Source: Isoetes taiwanensis
Lineage: Eukaryota > Streptophyta > Lycopodiopsida > Isoetales > Isoetaceae
Length of the DNA stretch: 64,000 nt
Assembly (NCBI GenBank): GCA_021234155.1
Contig: JAJEKV010000004.1
Span: forward strand, 5,400,109-5,464,108
Direction: 5' to 3'
A model generated the notes under the pieces. The model saw nothing but the letters and a program-made list of their open reading frames with translations. It made no database searches and was not told the DNA's origin. The first letter of the stretch is position 1, and each line of letters starts with the position of its first letter. The position numbers and the translations under genes are program-made. Shown piece by piece: positions 9,801 through 21,800 of this stretch.

Positions 9801-12800
9801 TGGTTTCTTGCAAAATCTTTGCTAAACTTGGAGAAGCAGGAAGGATCTGGCCGGGTTTCAAGTATTCTTGATGTTTTATGGTTAGATTCAAGGGAGATTC
9901 TATGGATCTTGTACAATCTTTCCAGAATAGGATTAAATCTTGAGAGCAAAGTGTAGATCTAAAAGATCAAGAGCCGGTTCCTCAGGCGAATGGAGTTTCT
10001 TCCTTGTATTTGTCAATATTAGTCTGATAGGTGCTAGATCTGGGAGGAGTTATTGTTAGTCTACTGCTAGGATTGAAGATATTTGAAGCAGATACTATAC
10101 CCGAGTGAAGCATTCCTGCAGAAAGGGAAGAATAGATCGGGATGTTAAATTCTCCTGGTGAGTCATCTCTTGTTAAAACTCTTAGATCTGGCTTTAGGAA
10201 TCATCTGTAACTGTGAAGGAGGCGCCAGATATGCAGTGGGGATCGTTTATAAGGGTCAGATCTGCAATTGCGGATGTCATCAGCCACTTATCTTCAGTCT
10301 TGATGTCTTTTCACGAGGATATAGCTTTTTTTTCATGCGGATATAGCTTTTTGGATGCTATTTTCAGTGATCCACATGTGAATATTTTTGGCCCCTGCAC
10401 TTCGCTTTACTCCCGATTTAGCCAGTGTGGCATCTCTGTTGTGACACAAATGGCTTTAAGAGCAGTAGCAGTACAGGCAGTCACAGTGCTGAGGGTTTAC
10501 TGAGGGTTTGTTGGGACGATTGGCATATCTCTGATCATGCAGAGGTCTTAGGTGATGTTGTCTACGCAGAATTGCCAGAAACAGAAACAGGCAGTGGATT
10601 TTTGAATGGGGAACTCTGTTCTTGAGTTGTTTATGAGGCAGAACAGAACTGGATCATTCAAAAATTGTGCTTCAGCAGTAAAGGCAATATACCGTCATTT
10701 TTTTTATACAATCTGTTTCTAAAATCCCTGGAACTTTGTTGAATTAGCTTCCCATTGTAGACTTGAGACTTTGTCAAGTGGTTGTAGTCAAAGTAGTGGC
10801 CAAAGAGGTCTACAGCTCAGGAGGTCTGTTGGCCAGGGAGGTGTAAATCTCGAGAGAGGTCATTGCCAGGCGAAAACTTTGCAGCAGGTTGTTGCAGACT
10901 AAGGTTGTTGGAAATTTGTAGGCAGCAAGGGAGACTTTGTAGGGAGAGTTTGCATGTATCTTGGTTGGGTTGTGGCAGGTTCTCGTGCCAAGCTAGTGCT
11001 GATACAAGTTTGTAGTCAACCATGAACAGTTTGTAGGCAGCCAAGGAGAGTTGAAAGATTTCAGAATGGGCTTCTTTCTACGTGGAACTTACAAAGCTGG
11101 TCAGAGAGATGCTGATTCTATATACAAAGTTTGGTTTGTTATTAGCTGGCCATGGGCACATGTAAATTTTTAGTTGCGGGTCTGCATATGGGGTCAATCT
11201 TCAATCTTGATGGTCTCCAGAGTATTCCTTATCTACAGGTATCTGGTCTTGGTGAAGAAAGCTTTGGAGCAAAATTTATTCGTAAATTCTAAGATCTATG
11301 CCTAGAAACCTATAAGTTCAAAGGATTTGGATTTAAGGAATTGCAAGGGAATGCTTTCATAGACTTGCAGCAAGAAAATTTCAGTTCGAGGGAGAGTTTT
11401 TTCAAACTGAACTTTTCTTGCATTTAGAGATTGCAGATTGTGTGGTTTTGGAAAGACGGACAAGGTAGACTTCACATATCAGATGTTAGAATATCATGAG
11501 CCTAAAATACCTCGTCCTTCTTATGCTTTGCAAAGTTGCTGATCTTGTCAAGGCACAGTTGTGTTCTTTTCAGTTGCAGATGATCTTGACATTTGAATGA
11601 GATCGGTACGATCTCAGGGAGAGTTTTATAGCTGATTTCTGCTGCATAATTGATGGTGAATGAAGTCATCTACTGCTGCACATGATGGATGAGATTTGAT
11701 CTCAGGGAGAGTATTATCTCATTTTGGGTATACAGATTTGAAGGTTTGTACAGATTTGAAGGTTGAGGACGTGTACAGATTTGAGGACTTTTTACAGGTT
11801 TGAAGATGTGTAGATAATAGTTAGATTTCTCACACATAGAGTTTCAGGGAGAGTCGTAGAGTATGAAAACTCTATGTGTATACATGTACATATACATGTA
11901 CACGTGAGTTCCTATTTATGCTGTAGCATATCATTTATCAAATGAACCAGTTCGTCCTATTCCTCTTTCTCTTTGCATCTCTCATCGATCTTTCACTTTA
12001 ACAATGACCCTCTAAATGCAGCAACTAAGTTTATTCAACAATCTGGGCATCCAGGATCAGGCTAGAGTCATCTTCTTTCAGAAAACAGCAGCAAGATTGG
12101 TGGCTTATACAAATAGGATCTCCAGAAATTTTAAATTTGTTGATGCATGATCTTTTAATAATGCAGTTACGAAAGAGTTGCTGAAGAAGGAAGGACCAGA
12201 CAGATTATTGTGACGGCCAGGTTCTTATCCGTGACAAGAGACCCAAAGTAGGGACCGCAAGCTAGTGCACGAGGGCTGAGTCGCTGAAATTTTTTCGATT
12301 CAGCAAGGATTCATCAACTTCACAGCTGGCATTTGGGTTTTCGTCCATGTGAACCCAGCATTAAAGAGAGATTTCCAGCTCAAGTGGGGATGGCCCATCT
12401 AAGCTGGAAATGTCATTTATCGTTTTAAGGGAAGATGTTGAAATATTAGTTATGGACAATGACGTGGCAAACATGATGATGTGGCAGGTAATGTCTGCTG
12501 ACGTGGTTGTTAAATGTGAAAGTTGTCATTAGATAATGCAGAGATCTAATACCTGATGTAATATCTAATTAGCATTTTCTTTTGCATCTGCTGAGTCAGC
12601 AGTTAGTCATAAAAGATATGTACTCCAGTTTCGTGCAAATTTATTAATGAAGTCTCCTCTCCACTCTTTCTAGTTAGATGTTCACCGTTTGCTCTAGGGA
12701 AGCTTGTATTATATTTGACATTGTTTTTACTGATGTGAGTATTTCTAGGTGTAGCTGAAACCCCTCATTATTTTGACATATTGCAGAAAGCTATTTGGGA

Positions 12801-15800
12801 TGGACTTGTGGCAGGAATCGCGACAGCAATCTCTTTATTTAAAGCTACCCAAGCTTATTCAGTTAGAGACATTGCCAAAGTAAGACCAGAAGTTGCCATT
12901 ATGGGCTTGCTCTATTTGATTCTGCTTGCAGTTTCTTACTAAAGCAAGGGATGTGGACATGCAGCATTTACCTTCTCTTATTCGTGAAGCTAAACGATTA
13001 TATTGTGACAAGAACTTTCTTGAAGCATTTGGCCAAGTACCAAGGGTCCGGGAAGCTATGAAACAAAAGGAAGTGCATCATTTGGAGGGGTATTGCGATC
13101 AAGTTCGATGGGTGAAGTCACCTTCAGAAATTAATCTAATGAGACATTCCACAAGTATCATTTCTCAGGTATTAAAGTACACCATTAGTCTTAGGCGAAA
13201 CAGATAATGCAAAGACATAACTAAAAGCTGAAAAATGTGTATTCCTCATTGTGGAACGCATTGTACTAGGGGCCCCATCCCTTGAAGCTTAGAAGAAAGA
13301 CTCATTTATTTCTGAGTCCAGTGCACAATCAGAACTCAGCCCATGTAAGCACACCATTGCCTAATCTGGAAGTGTACCCTGCGGTTGAACTTCTATTGTC
13401 CAGATCATTTCCTGCAAAATCAGCATCCATCGCTAAATCTGATATATGCTGCTGTAACCTTTATACAGTATCTCTTCAGTGGCGGGAAGAATCTGTTTGG
13501 CTGCAACCCTATGAATTTTTTTAATGCTGCATGAACCTACTCACATGACATACTGCCAATGTCATATCAGGGCGAGTAACAGTTAATAAGGGATCCAACT
13601 AGCTGCAATAGTTACACTGCAACACGACGTTAAATCTCTGCAACAAAATGAAGCCAATGACGAAGGAACAGATATTGGAATACCTTTTAAAACAAATCAA
13701 CTACCAACAATTCTAGCTACATATGAAAGATCGATGAGAGATGCAAAGAGAAAGAGGAATAGGACGAACTGGTTCAATTGATAAATGATATACTACAGCA
13801 TAAATAGGAACTCATTTGTACATGTATTTGTACACATATATGTACATGTACACATATAGAGATTCCATACTCTAACACTCTTCCTGAAACTCTGTGAGAA
13901 ATCTAACTATTAGCTACACATCTTCAAACCTGTAAAAAATCCTCAAATCTGTACACATCCTCAACCTTCAAATATGTACAAACCTTCAAATCTGTATACC
14001 CAAAATGAGATAATACTCTCCTTGAGATCAAATCTCATCCATCATGTGCAGCAAGATGACTTCATTCAGCACCAATTGTGCAGCAGAAATCAGCCATAAA
14101 GCTCTCCCTAAGATCATACCGATCTCGTTCAAATATCAAGATCATATGCAACTGAAAAGAACACCTGTGCCTTGACAAGATCAGCAACTTTGCAAAGCAT
14201 AATAAGGACAAGAGGTATTTTAGGCTCATGATATTCTAACATCTGATATGTGAAGTCCACCTTGTCCATCTTCCAAAAACCACATAATTTGTTCTCCCTC
14301 ATCCATATCTCATCTATCATGTGCAGCAGTAGATGACTTCATTCAGCTTGAATTATGCAGCAGAAATCAGCTATAAAACTCTCCCTGAGATCATACCGAT
14401 CTCATTCAAATGTCAAGATCAGCTGCAACTGAAAAGAACATACCTGTGCCATGACAAGATCAGCAACTTTACAAAGCATAAGAACAAGCGGTATTTTAGG
14501 CTCATGATATTCTAACATCTGATATGTGAAGTCTACCTTGTCCGTCTTCCCAAAACCATACAATCTGCTCTCCCTCAATCTCTAAATGCAAGAAAAGTTC
14601 AGTTTGTAAAAACTCTTCCTGAAACTGAAATTTTCTTGCTGCAAGCCTACCAAAGCATTCCCCTACAATTCCATAAATTCAAATCCTTGAACTTACAGTT
14701 GGCATAGATCTTCAAATAAATTCTGCTCTATGATGCTTCAGATAAATTCTGCTCCAAAGCTTTCTTTATGAAGATCAAATATCTGTAGATAAGGAATGTT
14801 TTGGAAATCATCAAGGTTGAAAATTAATCCTATATGCTGACCTGCAACTAAAATTTTACATGTGCCCATGGCCAGCTAATAATAAACCAAACTTTGTATA
14901 AAGAATCAGCATCTCTCTGACAGCTTTGCAAGTTCCACGTAGCAAAGAAGCCCATTCTGAAATCTTGCAACTCTCCCTGGCTGAAATCTTGCAACACTCC
15001 CTGGCTGCCTGCAAACTGTTCATGGTCGACTACAAACTTGTATCAGCTCTAGCTTGCCACGAGAGCTTGCCACAACCCAACCAAGGTACATGCAAACTCT
15101 TCCCTACAAAGTCTTCCTTGCTGCCTACAAATTTCCAACAACCTTAATCTGCTACAAACCTGCTGCAAAGATTTCTCCTGGCAATAACCTCTCTCGAGAT
15201 CTCACCTCCCTGGCCAACAGACCTCCTGAGCTGTAGACCTCTCTGGCCACTACTTCTACTACAACCACTTGACAAAGTCTAAAGTCTAGAATGGGAAGCT
15301 GATTCGACAAAGTTCCAGGGATTTTAGAAACAGATTGTATAAAAAAAATGATGGTATAAAGCAAAAAAAATGATGGTATAAAGCCTTTACTGCTGAAGCA
15401 CAACTTTTGAATGATCCAGTTCTGTTCTGCCTCATAACCAGCTCAAGAACAGAGTTCCCCACTCAAAAATCCACTGCCGTCATCACAGAAAAAAAAAACC
15501 CACATTAGAACTCCAGTTTCAGTTAGAATGTTTCGCCTTAGCAGAATGATAATCCCAAAGCTTCATCGCTACAACAAATCCTTCTGAATAGAGTCCTTCA
15601 GACAAATAGATCCACCAAGGCACTTGGTTCTGGCAATTCTGTGTAGACAACATGACCTAAGACCTCCTGTGCATGATCAGAGATATGCCCTATTTAACCT
15701 ATTCGTGCGAAGATGAATGCCTCAAGTTCTCAGGGTTAGCCGCTGAATAACTCGGAGACAAAGGTAGCAACAGAGATTGTAGGCTTGGACGACAGCAAAC

Positions 15801-18800
15801 CCTCAGCACTGCGACTGCCTGTACCGCTACTGCTCTTAGAGCCATTTCTGTCACAACAGAGATGCCAAAAATAGAGAGGTGCAGGGTCCAAAAATAGCCA
15901 CATGTGGATCACTGAAAATAACATCCAAAAAGCTATATTCGCATGTAAAAAGCTATATTCTCATGTAAAGACATCAAGACTGAAGATAAGCGGGTGATGT
16001 CATCTACAATTGCAGATCTGACCCTTAAAAAACGATCTCCACTGCATATCCGGCGCCTCCTTGTCGTTACAGATGATTCCTAAAACTATGATTCCTAAAG
16101 CCAGATCTAAGAGTTTTAACAAGAGATGACTCACCGGGAGAATTTTTGAAGACTCTACATCCCGATTCATTCTTCCCTTTTTGCAAGAATCCTCCATTCA
16201 GGTATAGTGTCTGCTTCACCGGGAGAATTTTTGAAGACTCTACATCCCGATTCATTCTTCCCTTTTTGCAAGAATCCTCCATTCAGGTATAGTGTCTGCT
16301 TCAAATATCTTCAATCCTAGCAGTAGACTAGCAATGACTCCTCCAAATCTAGCACCTATCAGGCTAATATTGATAAATATAGGCAAGAAACTCCATTAGC
16401 CTGAGGAACCAGCTCTTAATCTTATATGTAAAGTTCCTAACCAACATGCCCTTAACCAGGATTACCAAGTCTTGCAAATTACAAGGTTCGAATACTCTGA
16501 GCGGTCTACTATGGGCTCGTTACAGTGCCCTTAACCAGGATTACCAAGTCTTGCAAATTACAAGGTTCGAATACTCTGAGCGGTCTACTATGGGCTCGTT
16601 ACAGTCTCTCCCACTAGAACTATGCTCGTCCTCGAGCATCCAAGGCTATACTTACTAGAACTATGCTCGTCCTCGAGCATCCAAGGCTATACTTATATCA
16701 TACCGTGTCACAAGGATTACCAAGTCTTGCAAATTACCCATGCATATAGGCACAGGCACCCATGGAGACTCGAACTCGGGACCTGCTCTGATACCAACTG
16801 CTCTGATACCAACTGTAACGTTCCTAACCGACATGCCCTTAACCAACTGAGCAAAACCGTCTAGACGTTTATGAGTAGTCGCTTCTACCCATTTATGCTG
16901 GTGTCTCGGGAACGCCCCACAGGCACATTCAAGGTTCGAATACTCGAGGGGTCTACAAGGTTCGAATACTCGAGCGGTCTACCATGGGCCCGTTACATTA
17001 TAGATCTACACTTTGCTCTCAGAATTTAACCCTATTCTGCAAAGATTGTACAAGATCTATAAAATCTCCCTGACCATAAAACATCAAGAATGCTTGAAAC
17101 TCGTCCCGATCCTTCCTGCTTCTCCAAGTTTAGCAAACCAAGCCTTAAATATTTTGCAAGAAATTGCAAGAAACCAAGCTTTAAATGCTCAAATCCAACC
17201 TGGATCTAAGCTTTCTACCTGTTTCTTCACAAATCTTGATGATCTCTAAACAGATCCTAGCAATGAATCAAGAATCAAGAATGCAATGCGGCTAAACCAT
17301 CTATCTCTCTGGAACCGTAGCTCTGATACCATGTTAAAGTGAAAAATTGATGAGAGATGCAAAGAGAAAGAGGAATAGGACGAACTGGTTCAATCGATAA
17401 ATGATATACTACAACATAAATAGGAACCCACGTGTACATGTATTTGTACACGTATGTGTACATGTATACACATAGAGATTCCATATTCCAACAATTGGGA
17501 ACATGAAATATATCACAAGATATATCTCATTGTTAGGATCAAGTGCTTGCACATGGGCATTCAAGAAGCATGCTATGGTACCAGTGAGAGATGAAGGCTC
17601 TTTGCACTGACACCCAGGAGGCTTATGGCTAATCTGCCTTTCGAGTATACAGCTTTACAATCTTAGACCAGGAGGATTGTACTTTGACAATCCAATCCAA
17701 CTCGTTAAGGATGCCTGAATTCATCCTAATATCGAGCATCTTCGTAACCAGGTTCTTCAGATGGACTGGGCACAATAAAGTAGCTTGCCAATGGCTTCAC
17801 CAAGCCTTTGGTAGGGTAGAAGTTTCAGCAAAATGAAGCATTGAGAATCAGATCGTTGAAGCCGAAGGGGAACAATTGTTGGAGTAGGGTAATCACCATG
17901 TGGCTTGTGTTTCCCGTCCAAGACATGCATGTTAAAAAGAAATATTATAAGGATAGCTTCCTAAATATTTCAGTAGATGGTTTCATTAGAAGGCCTGGAT
18001 ATTTGGATATTTGCCGGATAAAGCGAGATAGTCTATGGGGCAGTTTAGAGTGTCATCTCACCAGCTGGAGATTGAGGTTGGTAGGGCGCGGGCGAAAAAT
18101 ATTAGTCATGAAGATCGGAAATGCCAAATGTGTCATCTAAGCATGGTTGAATCAGAAGAACATTTTATATTTATCTGCCCAACCTACGACATTATTAGAG
18201 GCAGATACCATTATCTTTTTAAAGACCCGACATTTTTACGGCACCTGGTGGAATATTACGATCAGAAATATGTCTCTCACTTTGCATATGACCTATCTCT
18301 AGAAGGGAGGAACATACTCAAACGAAAAGAATCCAATGGGCTTGAAGCAAACAGAAATAATCAATTTCTTTCATCGGAGTCAAATGATGATAAGATGATG
18401 GATGGCGGAGGCATCACAGAGAAAGAAGTATCTTGACCCTAAAGATGTGACTTTTGTCTGTCTAAGAAGATAAAACGATCAGCAGTTGCAAAACATAAAA
18501 GGTCTTTCCAGAAGAGGCCGAGCATCAAGCATCAAAGCAAGTCAAAAAGGGGTATTATGAATTACTTTGCAGCAGTCACAGGAACAAATGGGTTTTCCCA
18601 TCAAACCCTACGTGAGCAGATTTTTACTATAAGTTCTGTTAGGTTAGTATTTTTGTTTGTATACTATAGAAAACAGAAGGTTTTCCTCCTGGATGTCTTA
18701 ATTGTATGTGTTATGGTCTCATAAACCCTTTGGTTCTTCCGTAGACGTTAATAAATCTTTCTTTCTTTCTTTCTTTTCTCCCTTATGCAATTATCAGAGC

Positions 18801-21800
18801 TTATAGTGTTTTACTGCTAGTATTAATTTATTGTTCTTTCTCTTCAAAAGGCATTTGTCAAGACCATGCAAATTTCTAGTTTTTGGCCACATGAACACGT
18901 CTTGGCAGCTACTGTGGAATATGAATGCAAAATACGAGGAGCTCAGCGAATGGCGTAAGTGCTTGACACATTTAGAATGCTCTGTTGTATTTTAATAGAA
19001 AACCTTCAAGATTCCAGTGCGAGCATTATTTATGTTTGGAACCACTAATGTGCAAGGAAAACCCCTCATGCCAACAAGTGTGCATCCTCCATGCTTCTCG
19101 TTATTTATTGTTATGATTCTTACCTGGAGTTCGAGCAACAGTCCAGATCTTGGGGGCAGATCAGTCTTGGAGCTGGTTAGACCTTTATTGCCGGTCAATG
19201 TAATTATCTATGTTCTTGAGAGCTCATAGCCGACTTTAGGCGTAGGCCTTTGGGCGTGACTAAGGACATGGTTCTACGTCTTCAACTCCAGCTGTTATCA
19301 GTCTACAAGAATCACTTAGTCTGATTAAAACATTTTACATGTTACTATTATAAACATTGTAATGGAAGAAAGAGTATGAGCGCCTAACAGAAACCACAAG
19401 CTCTAGGAAAACAGACTAACAACAGATATGGCTTATATAAGAATGCCGTGTCAGCAACAATCGTGCAGTGGGCCAGGTCAGCAATATAAAGGCAGGTAAA
19501 GAAAGAAAGATTATATTAACGTCTACGAGAGACCACTTGGGTCTATGAGACCAAATATACACCAATCATGTCCAGCTAGGGGCACATTTGCAGCCTCCTA
19601 GAGATATTGCTTAAAAATGAAAAAAGAAAAACTAAAACGATGAAATCAAGGAACTTTTGTCTTCTTGGCCACGGGCCCAAAGTATAAAGTGATGTCAGAC
19701 TTGTTTCCTTTTTTAAAGGACTGCTTATGTTTTTCCTTTACTGTCCGTCTTCTAGGCACTTTCATGGTTACTCCTTTTGAGATCGGATGAGATGATTCAG
19801 GAAGTGGTAAAGCCAGAGAGAGGGGAAGGGAGCTCGTTGTGCATATAAAATACATGAGGAAGGTGTCAAAGGGAGGATCGCCTGTCGATGTGCAATTTGC
19901 AATCTTCTCACATGCTAGCTTTCTGCTCAGTGGGTCAGTTAGAGCTTTTCTGATTTTACGGTTGGTAGCGAGTTCTACCCCTTTCTCCACAGTTTGCTAA
20001 GTCTTGTGGACTTAGCCAAACTTCTATCTGCTGTTTGCAACATTGCTTGTTAAACTTCTTCACTTTAATATTCAAAAAGATGTCTTGTCAGCCAGTATTG
20101 GAAATTCTTGTGACTGAAGATCAGCCATTATTGGGAATACCTGCAATGTTAGTGATGTAAGATCTCCCTGGGGTACTTCACGTGTTAATTCTTTTATTGA
20201 CCATTTATGGCCAAATAAGAAAGCATCCTTTATGTCCCATGGTACAATATGAATGTACCGTGCAGGTTCAACGAAGTGAACAAACCTGTTAAGGAACATC
20301 TTTCTTATAACTGGATCGAACAGTTTGTAGGCAGGCATAGGCCAGATATGCAAATGTCTTTAAATGTGAGAAGTCTGGTTTTCCGCCAAATAGAGCTTCA
20401 TAAGGTGTCATATCTGCAACAGCCTTAGCAGGTGCCTTGTTCATGATCTATACTGCAATACTGACGGCCTCAGCCGAAAAAGACCTGCATGAACGGTCAT
20501 AGAATTTGTGAATTGTAAGATGATCCGATTTTTTCTTTCTGCTACACCATTTTGAGAATGAGCAAATGGAATAATCAATTGCCTTTTTAAGACACAAGCT
20601 AATTCTGAGATTCTTAATGGTCTTATCAAAATGTTTATCAACCATCCAACGAAATTACTGGAATGTTTCAAGAACCTGGGACTTATACAAGAGAGAAAAC
20701 ACCCAAGCAAAACGAGAAAAATCATCAATGAGGGTTGCAAAGTACCTTGAGCCTCCCATGCTGCTGACTTTCATGTGGCAAGCGTCCGAATGGATGATTT
20801 CAAATGGTCTAGATGGCAACTTTTGGATAGGGAACTTGCAATTATTTGCCGGGGGAACAAGCATCGCTTTTCAAATTAGGCAAACCCGGCACCATATTTT
20901 CCTGCGCAACATGTGGATGTATTTGCAATTGAAATTTTCTATAGCTCTTTAGATTATTATGTTGGGGGATGAGTGCGTGATCATTGCTTCAACTTGCAAA
21001 GCCTACCTATAAATTGACATGTGCTAATTCTTGTGTTGTTAGTCATTCTTGGAGTGTGCATCATATATGACTGCTTTTCCACCTGCAAAGAGAATAAATC
21101 TATCAAATGAATCCACCTATGCTGAGTCATCCACCAGTTGCTGACATGTCATTTTTATATATGGCATTGTCGCGCCTCACTATAGTTAGTTCACTCTATG
21201 GCATTAGTTAGCTTGCACGTGTATCTTCTATCTTTCTTTACTATCTTCATCAAGTTCACATTCTATCAACATAAAGTAACTCAGTCAGCACTTTATTGAC
21301 CTCAAGTTGAAGGTCAGAAGACCTACGATTGGTGTAAAAATTCAACCTGAGATTACACTTGAGCTCAACTTGAGAAGTGTTACAGTGAGGTTTTTAATGT
21401 GCTCCAACAACAACATGCAAAATTAGGTGAGGATACTTTTACTTTCTTTTGGTCCAAGTATTCAACAATAGGTACATTACTCTGCTCTTCCTGCTTAAAA
21501 GGATCTATTGCATCCACTCGCGGTTGAAAAGGGACGGAATCTTCCATTTTTTTGGCTTCATCCTTAAACAAAATCTCTTATACGTGAGAGAAGCAAACCC
21601 AGAGATACATAAAGTACGTCAGGGATCGTTTGTGTCAGGTCATCTGACTGTCTTATTTTTGCTTTGTCCTTCTCCAATTATTAAGATGAATTTCTCCAAG
21701 ATAGATTTCTCCGTTATTTGCTTCACTTTGCATTTCCTGTAACGTGTCAGATTTCACCACTATCAAGCATGCCTCACATTTGACTCTTCCTGATCTTGAT

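Larger units (their letters stand above)
9497..12003 (+). mobile_element. Non-autonomous LTR retrotransposon D1 (intron 2)
   Basis: Short LTRs (9497-9647 and 11854-12003, about 150 bp) enclose about 2.2 kb without gag-pol. The primer-binding site TGGTATCAGAGC starts right after the 5' LTR (9648), a purine tract (CAGGGAGAG) precedes the 3' LTR, and ATGAC is duplicated at 9492-9496 and 12004-12008. No ORF resembles a retroviral protein, so it must depend on another element. A second, inverted copy lies at 13719-17493. Confidence 0.88.
13719..17493 (-). mobile_element. Non-autonomous LTR retrotransposon D2 (inverted copy, intron 4)
   Basis: Reverse complement of element D1: 5' LTR 17332-17493, primer-binding site at 17320-17331 (GCTCTGATACCA on the plus strand), 3' LTR about 13719-13877. 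It is 1.3 kb longer than D1 because of a nested TRIM (16427-16997) and several local tandem duplications (about 14036/14321, 16131/16216, and smaller ones). It has no coding capacity. The left border is approximate and I could not confirm a target duplication. Confidence 0.82.

Noticed and set aside
16730-16870. Functional tRNA gene
   Set aside because: A-box and B-box words are present but there is no cloverleaf, acceptor stem or normal spacing; the region is TRIM LTR and primer-site sequence.
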